A stretch of DNA of 64,000 bases from Nymphalis io (Eukaryota > Arthropoda > Insecta > Lepidoptera > Nymphalidae). The translations under genes and the position numbers were made by a program. Where the stretch lies: NCBI RefSeq assembly GCF_905147045.1, contig NC_065888.1:13831001-13895000 (forward strand), given 5' to 3'. Numbering within the stretch: position 1 is the first letter of the stretch; each line of letters opens with the position of its first letter. Shown piece after piece: positions 1 to 12,077 of the stretch. The notes beneath the pieces are model-generated. The model saw only the letters and a list, made by a program, of their open reading frames with translations. It did not search any database and was not told the DNA's origin.

Positions 1-228
1 TAATTTATATTTGTGCTTATAATTCATCTCGCGCTTGACGGTGAAGGAAAACATCGTGAGGAAACCTGCATGTGTCTAATTTCACTGAAATTCTATCACA
101 TGTGTATTTCAATAACCCGCATTGGAGCAGCGTGGTGGAAAAAGCTCCAAACATTCTTCTCAAAAAGGTGAGGAGGCCTCAGCCCAGCAGTGGGACATTC
201 ACAAGCTGTTACTGTACTGTACTGTACA
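1..228 (+). mobile_element. SINE-A copy, body and 3' tail
   Basis: Body of a tRNA-derived SINE resembling the Metulj SINEs of butterflies, followed by its 3' tail. Landmarks in order are GACGGTGAAGGAAAACATCG, the CATTGGAGCAGCGTGGTGG block and CCCAGCAGTGGGACATTCAC. It ends in a tandem (TACTG)n run at about 213-228. The tRNA-like head is absent; it is either 5'-truncated or continues left of the window. Confidence 0.85.
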
Positions 229-2299
229 TATAAACATTTATAGTAATCAATAAATAGCATTTAGTAGTAAACATGTAATGAGTTTTCTCATTTAAGACAT
301 AAAATGTTAAAACCCAACTTGACTATTAATATCAAGATTGACGTCAGATATAAAAAAGTGATAAAACAAAATGTATTTACAATACAGTTCTCGGATACGA
401 TTTCTTTGGGAATTCATTGGAATCGATTTATTGTTTTATCGCAACTTAGTGTTGATTACAATATATTTTTTGAATTGGATGTTTTTTCTTCGTGTTCTTT
501 TTATTTTTAATACATAAAAGAGGATTCAAAACAAAAAGGGTAATTTTTCTATTAGAACAGCTTTCACTAGGGGATCTAATTATATTATTATTACAATATG
601 TCTCTAGTCTTTATTTATACATCTTTATATTTACACGCGTTAATTGTCACTGAGTTAACTTATCATCACCATAGACAATTCAGAACTTTTTTAAGATTTG
701 ACTTATTCCTTACACTAATTACTTGTCTATTACAAAAGTTTAGATTCAAAACCATCATTATTCTTGATTTTCGATGTTTGTTTTGTCAAAACAAAAAAAA
801 AAAAAAGAAACCAAATGTTTCGCATCAGTTAAATAATAAATAAAATACTATCATTCAGACAAAAGGATTTGCGACTATTTCGATTCTTGATATAGTACTC
901 ACTTTCCTTGCTCTGCTAATGAATAAAATATTGAATTAGGTTAATTTGCGAAAGTTCTAAATATAACGAGGATATAACTAAATTTTTAAAGTATTACTGT
1001 ATCCTTATTCCATATTAGTAAATTTTGGTTATAGTCTCATTTTAAACTAGTAATGTTTGAACACATTATTGTTCCTTCGTCTTCTAGTTGAATCGTTAAA
1101 TTGACGAAAGATTAACTACCATTTTGGTGGATTTATATTATATCAATATTGTTCTTTTAATAATTTGTTATTAAGGAATATTGAGATAGACTGCTAATTG
1201 TGATTTCCACCGTCTTAAGAGTGTATGTAATTCAAATTTTTAAGAAGTATTCTAAAGGCTATCAAGTAATTCGCTCATTGCTGTAATATTGTCCATGGCC
1301 TGATTAAATAAGTGGCTATCACTCATTCGTTAATATATTTTAATTGTTTCTCGTATTACATATAAATTTCATATGCATTTTATTACAAACGACAAAGTGG
1401 AATTTGACATTTAAACGTAATATAGAAAGTCGATACGTTTAAAAGAGAACGGTGTTCTGAAATTAATGAATATCTTAAATACCTGATACTAACTAAGTTA
1501 TTATATAAGTTCAAGGGAAAAACAAACAATTAAAAAAAATACAAATGAGGACGAAATTGTAGCTTACTTAGAATATCCAATATTTTCAGTCCCAGATTTT
1601 TTGACTAACTTTAACAGGTCTCTTTAAGGTTCGTGTGTATTTTTTTGCGAAACTTCGGCGACAATTTCGTTATAGTAATGTGGTTGTTTTATATTGTTAC
1701 TCGGATCTTAAAGGTGGCCCAATCCGACACCATTGGATAGTTTCATGGCCAGTGACTTCAAATGCTCTCAGGGCACGTGAGTTTCACCACTGTTAGCGTA
1801 CAAACTCCGTTTTGCACTTTCCGACTGAAGAACTAAAGGCATTAGGGTCTGCTGCGTTTTGCCACCAAAGAGACAGTTAATCGAGGATAGTAAACGACGT
1901 TCTAGTGACGACACAATCACGTAATATACTCGCTATCCACGTGCATTTCTAAGAATGCAGTCATGCGACCTCGTTTTGCAGAAGCAATACTATTCTATTG
2001 TTAGAGAACACATGTAGAAAAGCTAAACTCGCGTATAACTTATCGCTGTTTAAAATGTCACAGTCCTATGATTTATGACGCAAACTGCTCGGTAATATTT
2101 GTAGATTGCTCTGGAATTCCTATTTGAACCATAATGTTTATAATTGAATACTTCGATTGGCCTATGTAAGGCGTAAGAATTCAAAGCTATTTCTTCTTTA
2201 AGTAACTAATTTCTTCTTTTGTATAGTTTAAAACAACCATCTGACATAAATTTGTTAATACGAAATTAATTTGAAACATGTTAACCCTTGGATAATGAA
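229..2299. other. AT-rich stretch, no gene seen
   Basis: No convincing coding region. Short open frames at 304-510 and 598-843 encode Phe/Ile/Leu-rich peptides of the sort AT-rich DNA gives by chance. There is an A-run at about 791-804. The part at 1690-1980 is visibly less AT-rich than its surroundings but matches no repeat I recognise and has no long open frame. Confidence 0.6.
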
Positions 2300-2412
2300 A
2301 TTGAGAGTCAGCTCCTGTGTTTGTACATTATGTACTATAATAATAAAACTCCTGCGCTAGTATTTCCTTCGAGATTCGGCCGTGCTGTCGGAAATATGAT
2401 GAGAGACAATAT
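2300..2412 (+). mobile_element. Possible decayed SINE-C 3' remnant
   Basis: Reads like the SINE-C 3' half (gagagt...ctcctgtgtttgtac, cactatgtactataat, ctcctgcgc, gagattcggccgtgctgtcgg) with many changes. Compare the much better copies at 15816-16000 and 62886-63254. Boundaries are uncertain. Confidence 0.4.
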
Positions 2413-2456
2413 TAATTAAAAATATTTAATTATAATTCGTTTCTTGTAACCGACTA

Positions 2457-2584
2457 TTTTTTTTTATATTCGCCGGGAGGGCAAATGACTCTACTCCACC
2501 TGATGGTAAGTGATAGTAGAGTCCAAACGCGACGACGGCCAGTACAGACGGGAAAAACGTTCTGCACTAGCCGCCCTCGCCTTG
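2457..2584 (-). mobile_element. LINE-J 3' stub (severely 5'-truncated)
   Basis: The last roughly 125 bases of the jockey-like LINE whose near-complete copy is at 55800-58232. It contains the terminal hairpin (2486-2522 here) and a poly(A) end that reads as a T-run on the plus strand at 2457-2465. Severe 5' truncation is normal for target-primed reverse transcription. Non-coding. Confidence 0.85.
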
Positions 2585-5352
2585 TATTTAATATTATTAT
2601 TATTTATTATTTAGGTATCAAAGCCGCATAAACATGAAACAATACACTTTTTACTTGTAATGTTAATAAAAAAATCAATACAATAATCTTATACGTTCGA
2701 AGTTTTTATTGATAACACGCATCACTGACTATTCGGAACAGACAATAATGATAATGAACAGCTGTATGTAACACGAGGCGCATTTCTTATCAGTGCATAG
2801 ACATTTTCATTTAAATCATCATTGATTTCTTTTGAAGAAAGTTTTAAACTTTTATTATTCATACTCTGAGATGTTGATTTTTAAATTCAATTTGTTCTCA
2901 ATTACATTTTTAATATTGTAATTTTTCAAAAACTTATATTTTGTTTTTAAATAAATGCTATGATCGATTTCGGTTATCAAATATGTCAACGAACGTCACC
3001 GAAATCTGTTTAGAGACTTACCAAGGTTGTGTAAGAAATGTTACGATTTTGCTTTATAATATTATTAAAATAATATATGATCGCTGAAGGATATTTTGTC
3101 ATAACGATTTGTCTCCGTGCTTAGAGAGATAGTGACTTAGTCCAGTAGTGGAACGAACAATTTTTATTTATTTTAGGAAGGCATTCGAGTGAATGGTCCA
3201 TCTAAAGGTAACTTGTTACCTTAGCTCATAGATACCGGCAAGAAGCAAAAGTATAAATACCCTTTTTGCCTTTAATTACGTTGGCTCTCCCTCACGTCAA
3301 CCAGGAACGCAGCATTACGGAATATGAATGTTTGGCGCTACAGCAATTGATGAGAGTGCAGTAGCATTTGGCCTATGAGGGCCCTACAAACCCTCCCCCC
3401 TCAGAGGCATCGTAATACGCTGTGTTGAGATAAAGTTAAATCACAACATTGTTTCTTTTAAATTGGACTTTGATTTAGGAAACTGTTCCACCCAGAAAAA
3501 CCTTATCGTTTAACGTGTCAATCAATTTGGGATAAGATAATTTATCTGTCTTAACGTTGATTAATGGTGCAATCCAATTTTATACCTATTGTTGTTAGAA
3601 TAGATGTTAATGTCCTTTGCTTTTTTTATACATAAAGTCAAACTGTTGATATGTTTGACATATAGGTATCAGATATAGGGGTTTTCATATTAGAACATTA
3701 TAGAACTATTGCGTAAGAATTCTCATGGACACACTCTTTCATGTTTAAAAAACCCATGTGATTATCATAACCGGGAAAATTATCCTATTGAAATGATAGA
3801 GTCTAGACTTCGATAAATATATTTCACTTAATTGCCAGTATTAAAAAAAAGTTTTTTTTGCCTCGTAATTATATTTATTTACTATCGAATGTCTAATAGT
3901 AGATTTAAGCATAACACTATATATACGTTAGGCGAAAGTATATAAAAAATATCAATTTAAAATTATATATATCAATGAATTAACCTTGAATTAAACTTTC
4001 GAGTCATTTAAATAAAGTTAACATAATAAGTAAAAGAAGCCACAACAGCTACGAGCAGCAACTATCTGCGTGGTTTATCTGTCTTCGCAGTCTTATGATC
4101 ATATCTTCATTATCGCTTATATACATGAGCTATCTATATACTTACTGTTATATAGTTTGCGCTTAATGGCGCAAAAAATTGCCTATGTACGTGACTTTTA
4201 TTAGGAACATTTCAAGTTATTACTCCTCTCGCTCAATATTTTATTGTTAAAAACTTTAGTTAGTCACCTAACCTAAGTTACTCTAAAAAAATTACGTTTT
4301 CAAATAAATATGTTCACCAAATTCTCTTAGCTTTACAATATTTGTCGATTTATCTATTAAATCATCTGCTATGGTTTGTATCAACAAGATGGCTTCAATA
4401 AGTTATTCGTTTTTTTATTAAATATTAATAAATACAAGAAGTATATTATTATATAACAGTAACCAAAACGTCGGCGCCAACGTTCAATCTATTTGTAAAT
4501 TGCTATTACTTAGCATAATTACAAATGGTTATAGACTGGTTACAGAAATAGACTCACTTAAATTACTTAGGAAGTCCAGTTAAATGACAGCTTCGTCATC
4601 TATTAACTTCTATTAAGTTATTTAATTATTTTTCATTGATAGCAAATACCATAACCTTTACTTGATTGGGAGAATCAAGGAGATTGAACCCTCAACGGTT
4701 CGACCATCTAATACTGTAAATTAACAACACGTAAATGTCCTACTGCTGCGCTAAGCTATATATATATTATTTATGTTATTTTAAGAATTTTTGTAAGAAG
4801 TTTTAAATCCTTAATCTTCGATTACGGTTCACATGTTCTAGCCACTGAGGTTTTTAAGGTAAGAAAAAAAAACATTTTGTGTGTCTTTATCCTTATTTAT
4901 ATACTTACGTCTTCTTTCGTTATTATTCTATTTATTTTAAAATTATAATATTTTAAATACAAATTTAATTTCTTAAAATATTTTGATGTTTAATTATTCA
5001 AATAATAAGTTAGTAACCTTGTATTCAAACCGTCGATACATATGTACATTTGCAACACAAAACTTATCTTCAAAGCCTTTATAGTTCTTTGTATTTTACG
5101 CAGATAATATGATATGTATCAGTGCGTATCGATATGAAAACAACAATAACAGTAAAAACAAAAAAATATAAAAATATTTGTTGGCAATTTAAAATAATTA
5201 CAGTAACTTTTAGCCCCGACAACACCTTTGCCTATTTTCCTTTTATATATAATAAGATGTATCTTCGCTGGATTAAAGTCGTCTGGGTACCATAATATGA
5301 CATAGCTTTGCTTGGTATATAAATATTACCATATTTTTTAAGACATTTGATT
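2585..5352. other. AT-rich stretch, one fossil repeat, no gene seen
   Basis: No open frame of interest. Apart from the diverged SINE-B at 3277-3410, I see only AT-rich single-copy-looking DNA with short homopolymer runs, for example a T-run near 3850. Confidence 0.6.
3277..3410 (-). mobile_element. Ancient diverged SINE-B copy
   Basis: Order-preserving but poor match to the SINE-B 5' half in minus orientation: attacgttggctctccctca, then aaccaggaacgcag, gaatatgaatgtttggcgc, ttgatgagagtg and gggccctacaaacc. The modern copies read attacactggctcactcacc and so on. Much older than the other copies. Confidence 0.5.
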
Positions 5353-5470
5353 TACCGTAACCGTAACAGCCTTTAAATGTCTCACTGCTGGGCTAAAGAC
5401 CTCCTCTCCCCTTTTTGAGAAGAAGGTTTGGAGCTTATTTCACCACGCTGCTCCAATGCGGGTTGGTGGA
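5353..5470 (-). mobile_element. SINE-A 3' fragment
   Basis: The 3' third of SINE-A in minus orientation. It starts with the hexamer tail (accgtaaccgtaacagcc on the plus strand) and runs through the 'ctgctgggctaa' and 'ccaatgcgggttggtgg' blocks, then stops. 5'-truncated. Confidence 0.85.
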
Positions 5471-5921
5471 AAATTGACTTACTTAATAATTTTAAGCATT
5501 TGCTTATATCTATAGAAAATGTATGTTATACTAACTTCCTGTTTATAAATATAGTCTATTTGTAATAATCGATTTTCTACAAGGAAGTATTTATTTCGCG
5601 TAAGTGATGCAGTCCAATGCCAGAAATAAATGTGTCAGAGAGAAACTCAATCCTTCTGTTAAAAGTAAAAGAAATTTGGAAAACTGATACAGTTTTTATA
5701 AGGATATAAGATCCGTTAGCTGTCAAGGAAATATTTATCTTGCTTTATGTTTCTGGCAATGAAGACTATAATATATATATCATAAAAAAAAAAATCAAGA
5801 CTATTGTGGAACTTCGTTAAAAAAAACTGAAACGAATACTGAAACGTAAGCCTTTGTTGCTTTAAGAGAGCACTAACGATTAGAGGGACGAACACCTTCG
5901 ATCAATGATGCACCACAATGT

Positions 5922-6088
5922 GCGTTACACCACACAAGGGATATAACACCTTAGTTCTCAAGGTTGTTGCTGCATTGGCGATGTAAGGGATGGTATATAT
6001 TTCTTATAACGCTGTTGGTGCGGCGCGTATGAGCGGCGGTGACCACTTTCCATCAGGTGGTCCATTTTCCCTCCTTCATATATTATAC
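5922..6088 (+). mobile_element. Diverged SINE-B 3' half
   Basis: Contains 'ggcgatgtaagggatgg', 'ggtgaccactttccatcaggtgg' (the family hairpin with one change) and 'tccattttccctccttcatatat'. Plus orientation, 5'-truncated. The terminal A-run has been lost. Confidence 0.75.
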
Positions 6089-6483
6089 GTATATAATTCA
6101 TGTTTCATAATATAATTTATTCAAGTATAGTTGTCTTAAGTACCTACCATTGATTTTCAGTTGTCACACTACAATTATTAAATCAAGTACATATAAAACC
6201 GATTAAAATAAAGTCAATATAAGTAACACATCGTAAATGTACCAGCGCTTGACAAAGCAAAAACCAAGGTTTTTTTATATATCCATGGCGATGGTGGATA
6301 CTCACGTTTTAGAATTTCAAACAACAGATTTATTCAGGATGTTTTCATTTATCGATTTAACTCAATGATATCCGGATTTTAACCGGTCATTCTCGTTAAA
6401 GATGTTATGTTAGTACATTTCAGCCATCAACATTAATTCTTTAATACTACTAAAAGACGTACCGAATTACTTAAACGTATATA

Positions 6484-6765
6484 TTTTTTTTTTTATAGAA
6501 TAGGAAGGCGGACGAGCATATGGGCCACCTGATGGTAAGTGGTCACCAAACGCCCTTAGACATTGGCATTGTAAGAAATGTTAACCATCGCTTACATCAC
6601 CAATGCGCCACCAACCTTGGGAACTAAGATATAATGTCCCTTGTGCCTGTAATTACACTGGCTCACTCACCCTTCAAACGTTAACGTAACGTTGTTTTGC
6701 GGTAGAATATCTGATGAGTGGGTGGTACCTACCCAGACGAGCTTGCACAAAGCCCTACCACCAGT
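6484..6765 (-). mobile_element. Near full-length SINE-B copy
   Basis: Poly(A) reads as a T-run on the plus strand (6484-6494). The hairpin block, the 'caccaaccttgggaactaag' block and the ACTGGTGGT 5' end (at 6765) follow. A small lesion replaces the 'ccggaacacaac' segment with 'gttaacgtaac'. No open frame is conserved between copies, so this is a non-coding retroposon. Confidence 0.9.
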
Positions 6766-7967
6766 AATTTGTTTTCATATAGCGTGAAAACAAACAAATA
6801 TAAAATGAAATTATTTTTTATCACCTATACAATATTACTGTAATCTTGGAATAATATATTTTTATTTGATTTGCATTGTCAACGTGATGAAGCATTGTTT
6901 ATGTGAGTGAATAACTAACTGTTTCTTTATCCATTCGTTAGTGATATTCATCAATCATCGGAGTCAAAACAGGAGATATATAAATGGTCTATAATAGCAC
7001 TTTCAGTTTTTTTTATCGTCAAAAGAATGAAGAACGCCTTAAAACCAAAACCGCCAATAGCCGGGCCATCAGATATAGCATTTAGGTATGAAGATAAAGC
7101 AAACATGGATTTTGCTTTTATAAATAGCTTACTCCATCTAGTAATAAACTGACAGTTCGTAAATATTACTGGGAATTTACGTTCTCTCTTGTTTAGAAAA
7201 AAGAGCTTAATTGACCAAGCTGCGTCTATGCGGTTTTCTAAATTTGAACTTACTTACTTATTACTTAACTAGGTTTGAGCCCGCAATCATTCAACGCAGT
7301 TTACTATTCATTCGCGTAACTCGGCTTAAGTTTATAAAAGAATATTTATATGTTTTTGTCTCTTTAAACAAAGGAGCTATACTTAAAACTCTACATAATA
7401 TTCCAATCTAAAAAGTGTGTATATTGCTCTCACTGTTAACTAATCTTTACACATGTACTTCAGATTGTAGGACACGTGACGTCACAATTTCTGATAACGA
7501 CACACATTGTGACAATGGAGCGGCCATTCAAAACCAACAGCAAGTTTCAATTGAGATTAATGAACGCTTAACGACCTTCGTACAGCTGAATTAAAGGGTC
7601 AAAATCAGTACAGTATTTGTAGGATAGGTTATTAATATAGTTTTTATTAATGCAATAAATATTCCTTTCAAGATTTCAACGCTTAGTATGCTTAATCTCG
7701 TAGCCTCAATTAAATTGTCTCACATGATTTATCTTGTTAAGGAGCATCAAAAATATCGATCAACTTATATGCATGTACAAATCAATTTATTAAGGAAATA
7801 AAATGGTAAATAAAATATCACTATCAAATATAATTAATGCGTTGCAAATTGCGAGATTGTGTGAAAAATGCGAAAGAAGTCCTAACATCTCACCGTGTCA
7901 GGCTTTACCATACAGATCTGACAGAGAATGTATTATAGACATCTTTCTTTAATGTCTACGTTTATAT
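6766..7967. other. AT-rich stretch, no gene seen
   Basis: No repeat or coding region recognised. The open frame at 7211-7411 starts at a TTG and has no features of a real protein. A slightly GC-richer piece lies around 7440-7560. Confidence 0.55.
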
Positions 7968-8145
7968 AATAATATTATAAATGCGAAAGTAATTCTGTCT
8001 GTATGTTACGCTTTCACGGTTAAAACACTGAACCGAATTGGATCTAATTTGGTATGAGGTAAGCTTGAACCCCAAGGAAGGATGTAGGCTACTTTTTATA
8101 TCAAACACCCGAGCCATGCAACGGGCAACAATTAGTTTAAAATAA
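7968..8145 (+). mobile_element. MITE-like repeat (AATATTATAAATGCGAAAGT end)
   Basis: Begins ATAATATTATAAATGCGAAAGT-like, followed by 'ctgtctgtatgttacgc', 'tttcacggttaaaacactga' and 'aatttggtatgaggtaagct'. The same order occurs at 22531-22690 and in degraded form at 62471-62565. The reverse complement of the terminus closes other copies (10755-10945, 54790-54840), which suggests terminal inverted repeats. Class assignment is uncertain. Confidence 0.65.
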
Positions 8146-8899
8146 ATGATTACGATTAATTTCTTAACATTCCAACACAACATATTTTTTTAAACACAAA
8201 TAGACATATGAATACATAGCACGCGCACTTTATACGCGAGCCGCACGAAGTACGTTCAACAATCGGTGTTTCATTTATTGCAAGATTATTTCCTGCACAT
8301 TGCAGCTGATATTACAGTAACAAGAGCACCGTGTAAACATAGCTAGTACGTACGTGCGATTTTACACGTCTCCGAACACGTTGGACCGTTGCAAACTTAA
8401 CCATGGTCTTCGTAGGAATTTTATCATCGGGTATGTCACAATATTATTGCAAAACCTTAAATCGAAGATCATTTGAATAATACGACCTTTTTTATAGCTC
8501 TTAGATATTTTCTGTTTTTTCTTTGCACATTTAATAATGCCAAAGCATGATGATGAGCGTTCTGATGACAATGTCATAAAGAGCGAGATAAAAAATATAG
8601 AGTAGGAAAGCAGATCTCGTTACGAAACGAGACAATCATTAAAGAAAGAAAGAAGAAACACTAAAACTGTTCATTTTAACAAAATCAGTATGTATTACGA
8701 AACTTATAATATATTTTGTTTTTGTTTTTATATTATTGTTTTTAATTTAAAAAAAAAGTATGTTATCTTTCTTTATATAAATTGATTGAAAAATTACTGT
8801 TGTATAAATATTATAACAATGTCTGAAAATATCATTAGGTTCGATAATTAAAAACCGAGAAGGATACACTTAGTGGATAAATACCAAAGATCAGATTAA
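8146..8899. other. No gene; locally GC-richer patch
   Basis: The segment at 8215-8410 has several CpGs (gcacgcgcactttatacgcg, gtacgtacgtgcg) in otherwise AT-rich DNA. A minus-strand open frame of 71 codons at 8362-8577 has no recognisable motif and no splice context I can defend. An AAAG microsatellite lies at 8640-8656. Confidence 0.5.
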
Positions 8900-9012
8900 G
8901 CCCAGGCAAGCATCATCAACCCGCATTGGAGTAGCTTGGTGAAATAGGCTCCAACCCTTCCCCTCAAAGGGAGTGGAGGCATTAGATAGACAGTGTTACA
9001 TCAGGCTGTTAC
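8900..9012 (+). mobile_element. SINE-A copy with internal deletion
   Basis: Part of the tRNA-like head ('gcccaggcaagcatca') is fused directly to the 3' third ('caacccgcattggagtagcttgg ... caggctgttac'). The middle of the element is missing. Confidence 0.75.
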
Positions 9013-9049
9013 ATTTTAATTTAAGCACAATTGAGTAATCATATGCTTT

Positions 9050-9340
9050 ACTGGTGGTACAGCTTTGTGCAAGCTGGTCTGGGTAGGTACCACCCACTCA
9101 TCAGATATTCTACCGCAAAACAGCAGTACTTGGTATTGTTGTGTTCCGGTTTGAAGGGAGAGTGAACCAGTGTAATTACAGGCACAAGGGACATAACATC
9201 TTAGTTCCCAAGGTTGGTGGCGCATTGGTGATGTAAGCGATGGTTAACATTTCTTACATGCCAATGTCTATGGGCGTTGGTGACCACTTACCATCAGGTG
9301 GCCCATATGTTCGTCCGCCTTCCTATTCTATAAAAAAAAA
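9050..9340 (+). mobile_element. Full-length SINE-B copy
   Basis: Starts at ACTGGTGGT, the shared 5' end of the family, and runs through 'gttgtgttccggtttgaagg', 'cttagttcccaaggttggtg' and the 3' hairpin to a 9-base A-run. ATGCT occurs just outside both ends, a possible short target-site duplication. No tRNA-type A or B box is evident. Confidence 0.92.
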
Positions 9341-9640
9341 TGCTCAATTTATGTTTAAAATATAGTTCCATGATATATGTAACAATATTTCCGCGTTCCA
9401 TATATTTATCACAATAGATTGTCAATATATAGATACGACACGCGATAACCATAAATAAATAAGTGAGATGTATTCCCGGAAATAATATTGTGTTACTTAG
9501 TACATCTGTTGTTTGATGACCAGTCGCATTGTGATGATTGCAAATAGACACTTCAAGGCACCGCGAGATAACCCATTTCGAATTATCCTTGGTAACATCA
9601 TTTTATTTACAAGATTATTTTAAATGTTATCTATAGCCCT

Positions 9641-9934
9641 ACTGGTAGTGGGCTTTGTGCAAGCTCGTCTGGGTAGGTACCACCCACTCATCAGATATTC
9701 TCCCGCAAAGCAGCAGTACTTGGTATTGTTGTGTTCCGGTTTGAAGGGTGAGTGAGCTAGTGTAAATTCAGGCACAAAGGACATAACATTTTAGTCCCCA
9801 AGGTCGGTGGCGCATTAGCGATGTACACGATGGAAAATATTATTACACTGGCAATATGTATGGGCGTTGGTGACCAATAACTATCAGGCGGCCCATTTGC
9901 TCGTCGGCCTATCTATTTTATTAAAAAAAAAAAA
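9641..9934 (+). mobile_element. Full-length SINE-B copy, older
   Basis: Same layout as its neighbour at 9050-9340 in the same orientation. It has more substitutions, including a damaged hairpin (gaccaataactatcaggcgg), and a 12-base A-run at the end. The divergence shows the two neighbours are separate insertions rather than a recent tandem copy. Confidence 0.9.
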
Positions 9935-10754
9935 CCATGTATAACTAATCTACAAATAAAGCCCTACTTAAGAGTAAATGAGGTCTTACTCATGTTCTCT
10001 TGAATATTCGGAATAAATTGAGCAAATAAATATAGTGTACAGTGGTGCTTGTTTGTCTGGGCTTGAACTCGCAATCATCGGATAAGATTTACGAGTTTTT
10101 ACCACTGTGCCATTTCGACTGAAGAAAGTACATAACGTCATTAAATCAAATAAATGTAGCGGAAATATTCAGCGTAGTTATTATAATTTGCAATACATAT
10201 AAAAATAAAACGTAAGTGCTGTCGTTTGTGTGGTTTTTCAAATTGTTTTCAAGTATTTTAGGCATACAGTAATAATGCTCAGTGCTTTGGCAACAGCGTA
10301 TCATTTAAAATTTAATTTTAAGAATTGTTCACCTAGACGTTTCGCATACGATTGGGCCGCTTCCAAAATATTTCGTTGATAATATTTTTTAAAATTGTAA
10401 TTAGGTAACACTGACACAAAAAACTTAAAAAAACTTTTTTTCTTACTAAAAAGTTCTTACTAAAAAGAACTAAACTAACTTTACTCGAATAGCTACCGAA
10501 CCAAAAAAAAAACTAGAAAATTGGTTGACAAACAGAAGAGGAAAGGAAAAGGTATTTATATAAAACTGTTTTGTATTTGCCTTTTTATATTTGTGTTATG
10601 TTTTTATACATGTGTAAACTATATTATATCATAACTAGCAAAAGTGTGTGCATAAATTCATTTTAAATGTATGACGGAAACTGGTTTAAAATTTACTTTT
10701 GTGACATACATACTAACAGAAGAATTTAAATAAAAGCTTTTATATATTTATTAA
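9935..10754. other. AT-rich stretch, no gene seen
   Basis: Apart from the SINE-A head at 10040-10120, this is AT-rich DNA with A-runs near 10430-10510 and a short duplicated motif 'cttactaaaaag' at about 10441-10464. No coding signal. Confidence 0.55.
10040..10120 (-). mobile_element. SINE-A tRNA-like head only
   Basis: Minus-orientation head with a degraded B box (ggcttgaactc on the plus strand) and A box (accactgtgcca), linked by 'atcatcggataagatttacg'. The body is absent. Confidence 0.65.
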
Positions 10755-10945
10755 GCACTAACTTCCGTCCACGGCTATGAACGCGTGAAGGGAGAAGAAC
10801 GTGAGAAGGGCCTTTGTGTTAGGAAAGGATATATATGTAAGTTATCTCCATTCAAAATTTCATCAAAATCCGTTCAGCATTTATTGCGTGAAAGAATAAC
10901 AAATATTCATCCGTCCTCACAAATTTTCGCGTTTTTAATATTAGG
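10755..10945. mobile_element. MITE-like repeat, other half
   Basis: Contains 'cattcaaaatttcatcaaaa', 'tccgttcagcatttattgcg', 'tgaaagaataacaa' and the closing 'ttttcgcgtttttaatatta'. The last is the diverged inverted form of the AATATTATAAATGCGAAAGT terminus. Non-coding, although a short chance frame crosses it. Confidence 0.55.
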
Positions 10946-11152
10946 ATTGGCACAGTATACATGCTCGTTATTTTTATATTCATGGATTCGCCCTAATTCC
11001 TGCTCATAGTATTATTAATTCATCTTCGTTTCTGGACTGAGCTGTGTCGTTGTATGTTAAGTTTCTAGACATAAATGGAGAATTAAATATGCATTAAAGC
11101 AACTGTATATTCATAAATATGGTTTATCTCTCTATCTAACCGCGCTGGGTCA

Positions 11153-11437
11153 TTGAGTGTAGACCTCAAAAAAGCTTTTATCATGTGGAATATGATATTT
11201 TCAGCGTTTATTCTGATGTTAATTTCCATGCAACGATGCAATGACTCCGTAAAAGTTTTACGATCAATGCTGAATCAGTATAAAATGTTTATGGCGTTTT
11301 TTTTATCACGAATCTTTTTAACGGTCTATGTAGGTATTTTTATTGCAGTTCGTGGGTGCAAAATTTATCATTTCGAACTATTTAACCACAATTTGCCAGG
11401 ATTTAGTAATTCTTTAAATGTTAATGTGATATACGGC
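11153..11437 (+). pseudogene. Decayed LINE reverse transcriptase fragment
   Basis: An unusually long open stretch for this AT-rich DNA (95 codons, no ATG at its start). Its translation keeps two reverse-transcriptase landmarks in the right order. Near residue 4 is DLKKAF, followed by I where the catalytic motif A Asp would follow. About 60 residues on is VRGCKIYHFELFN, which resembles the (G)VRQGC-x-SP-x-LFN motif B. Between them 'SVKVLRSMLNQYK' looks like the inter-motif segment of non-LTR RTs. The catalytic Asp is lost and the YADD box is not visible, so the fragment is inactive. Clade cannot be assigned. The alternative is a chance open frame; the paired motifs make that less likely. Confidence 0.5.
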
Positions 11438-12016
11438 TAATGGAAATTGAACGACTTTTTGTACGAGTAGATTGTACTAATAATACAATTCAGTTATATT
11501 TATTACGTAAAATTCACACATACACACAATTTTTAAATGAAATCAATAAAACTTGAAAGATGATAATTTTATTTTATCGAGTAGGCTATGAGTACGTCTG
11601 TCTATAGTAAAATATTACCTAACCTTAAAGTTATCTTTAAGTGGTATATATATAACTTGGATGTGTGTGTGTGTAATCACTGGCAGAGAGCCGAAAACAA
11701 AAATATTATTTCAGAAATTGCAGTTTTGTCACTTGCGTTATTGCGATAATAAAGCCCGTCTTGCGTTTGGTCATTTTATTTTCTTTTAGCCAAGCGAGAT
11801 TTTAATTCCGTTTAATTTTAGCTATTATATACGACTTATATATATCGAAACGTAACGTAATTTACATATTAATAATGGAAAATCGACCGACTAATAGGAA
11901 ATGGGAAGCAATAATATAATTATTTTGTTAAGACTTATTATATTATATATATAGTTATTTTTTATTATAATTGGGAAACATACAGTACACACTTGGTCAA
12001 AGTGAAATCATCTCAT
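11438..12016. other. AT-rich stretch, no gene seen
   Basis: No repeat or coding signal recognised. A (GT)n-like patch occurs around 11662-11674. Confidence 0.55.
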
Positions 12017-12048
12017 GTCGTATATACGTTTACACACGTATATACGAC
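12017..12048. repeat. Short perfect inverted repeat
   Basis: GTCGTATATACG (12017-12028) is the exact reverse complement of 12037-12048, with 8 bases between. It lies just upstream of a full-length SINE-A. No function can be read from it. Confidence 0.8.
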
Positions 12049-12077
12049 TTACCGAGGAGACCAGGACCCCCAGGTGA

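Noticed and set aside
598..843. 81-codon hydrophobic frame
   Set aside because: Low-complexity Phe/Leu/Ile-rich and ending in a poly-Lys tract from an A-run; no family resemblance.
8362..8577. 71-codon minus-strand frame as a possible second exon of the 17-kb gene
   Set aside because: No splice sites in phase with the first exon that I can defend, and no motif.
9050..9934. Recent tandem duplication of SINE-B
   Set aside because: The two copies differ in many positions and in their tails, so they are separate insertions.
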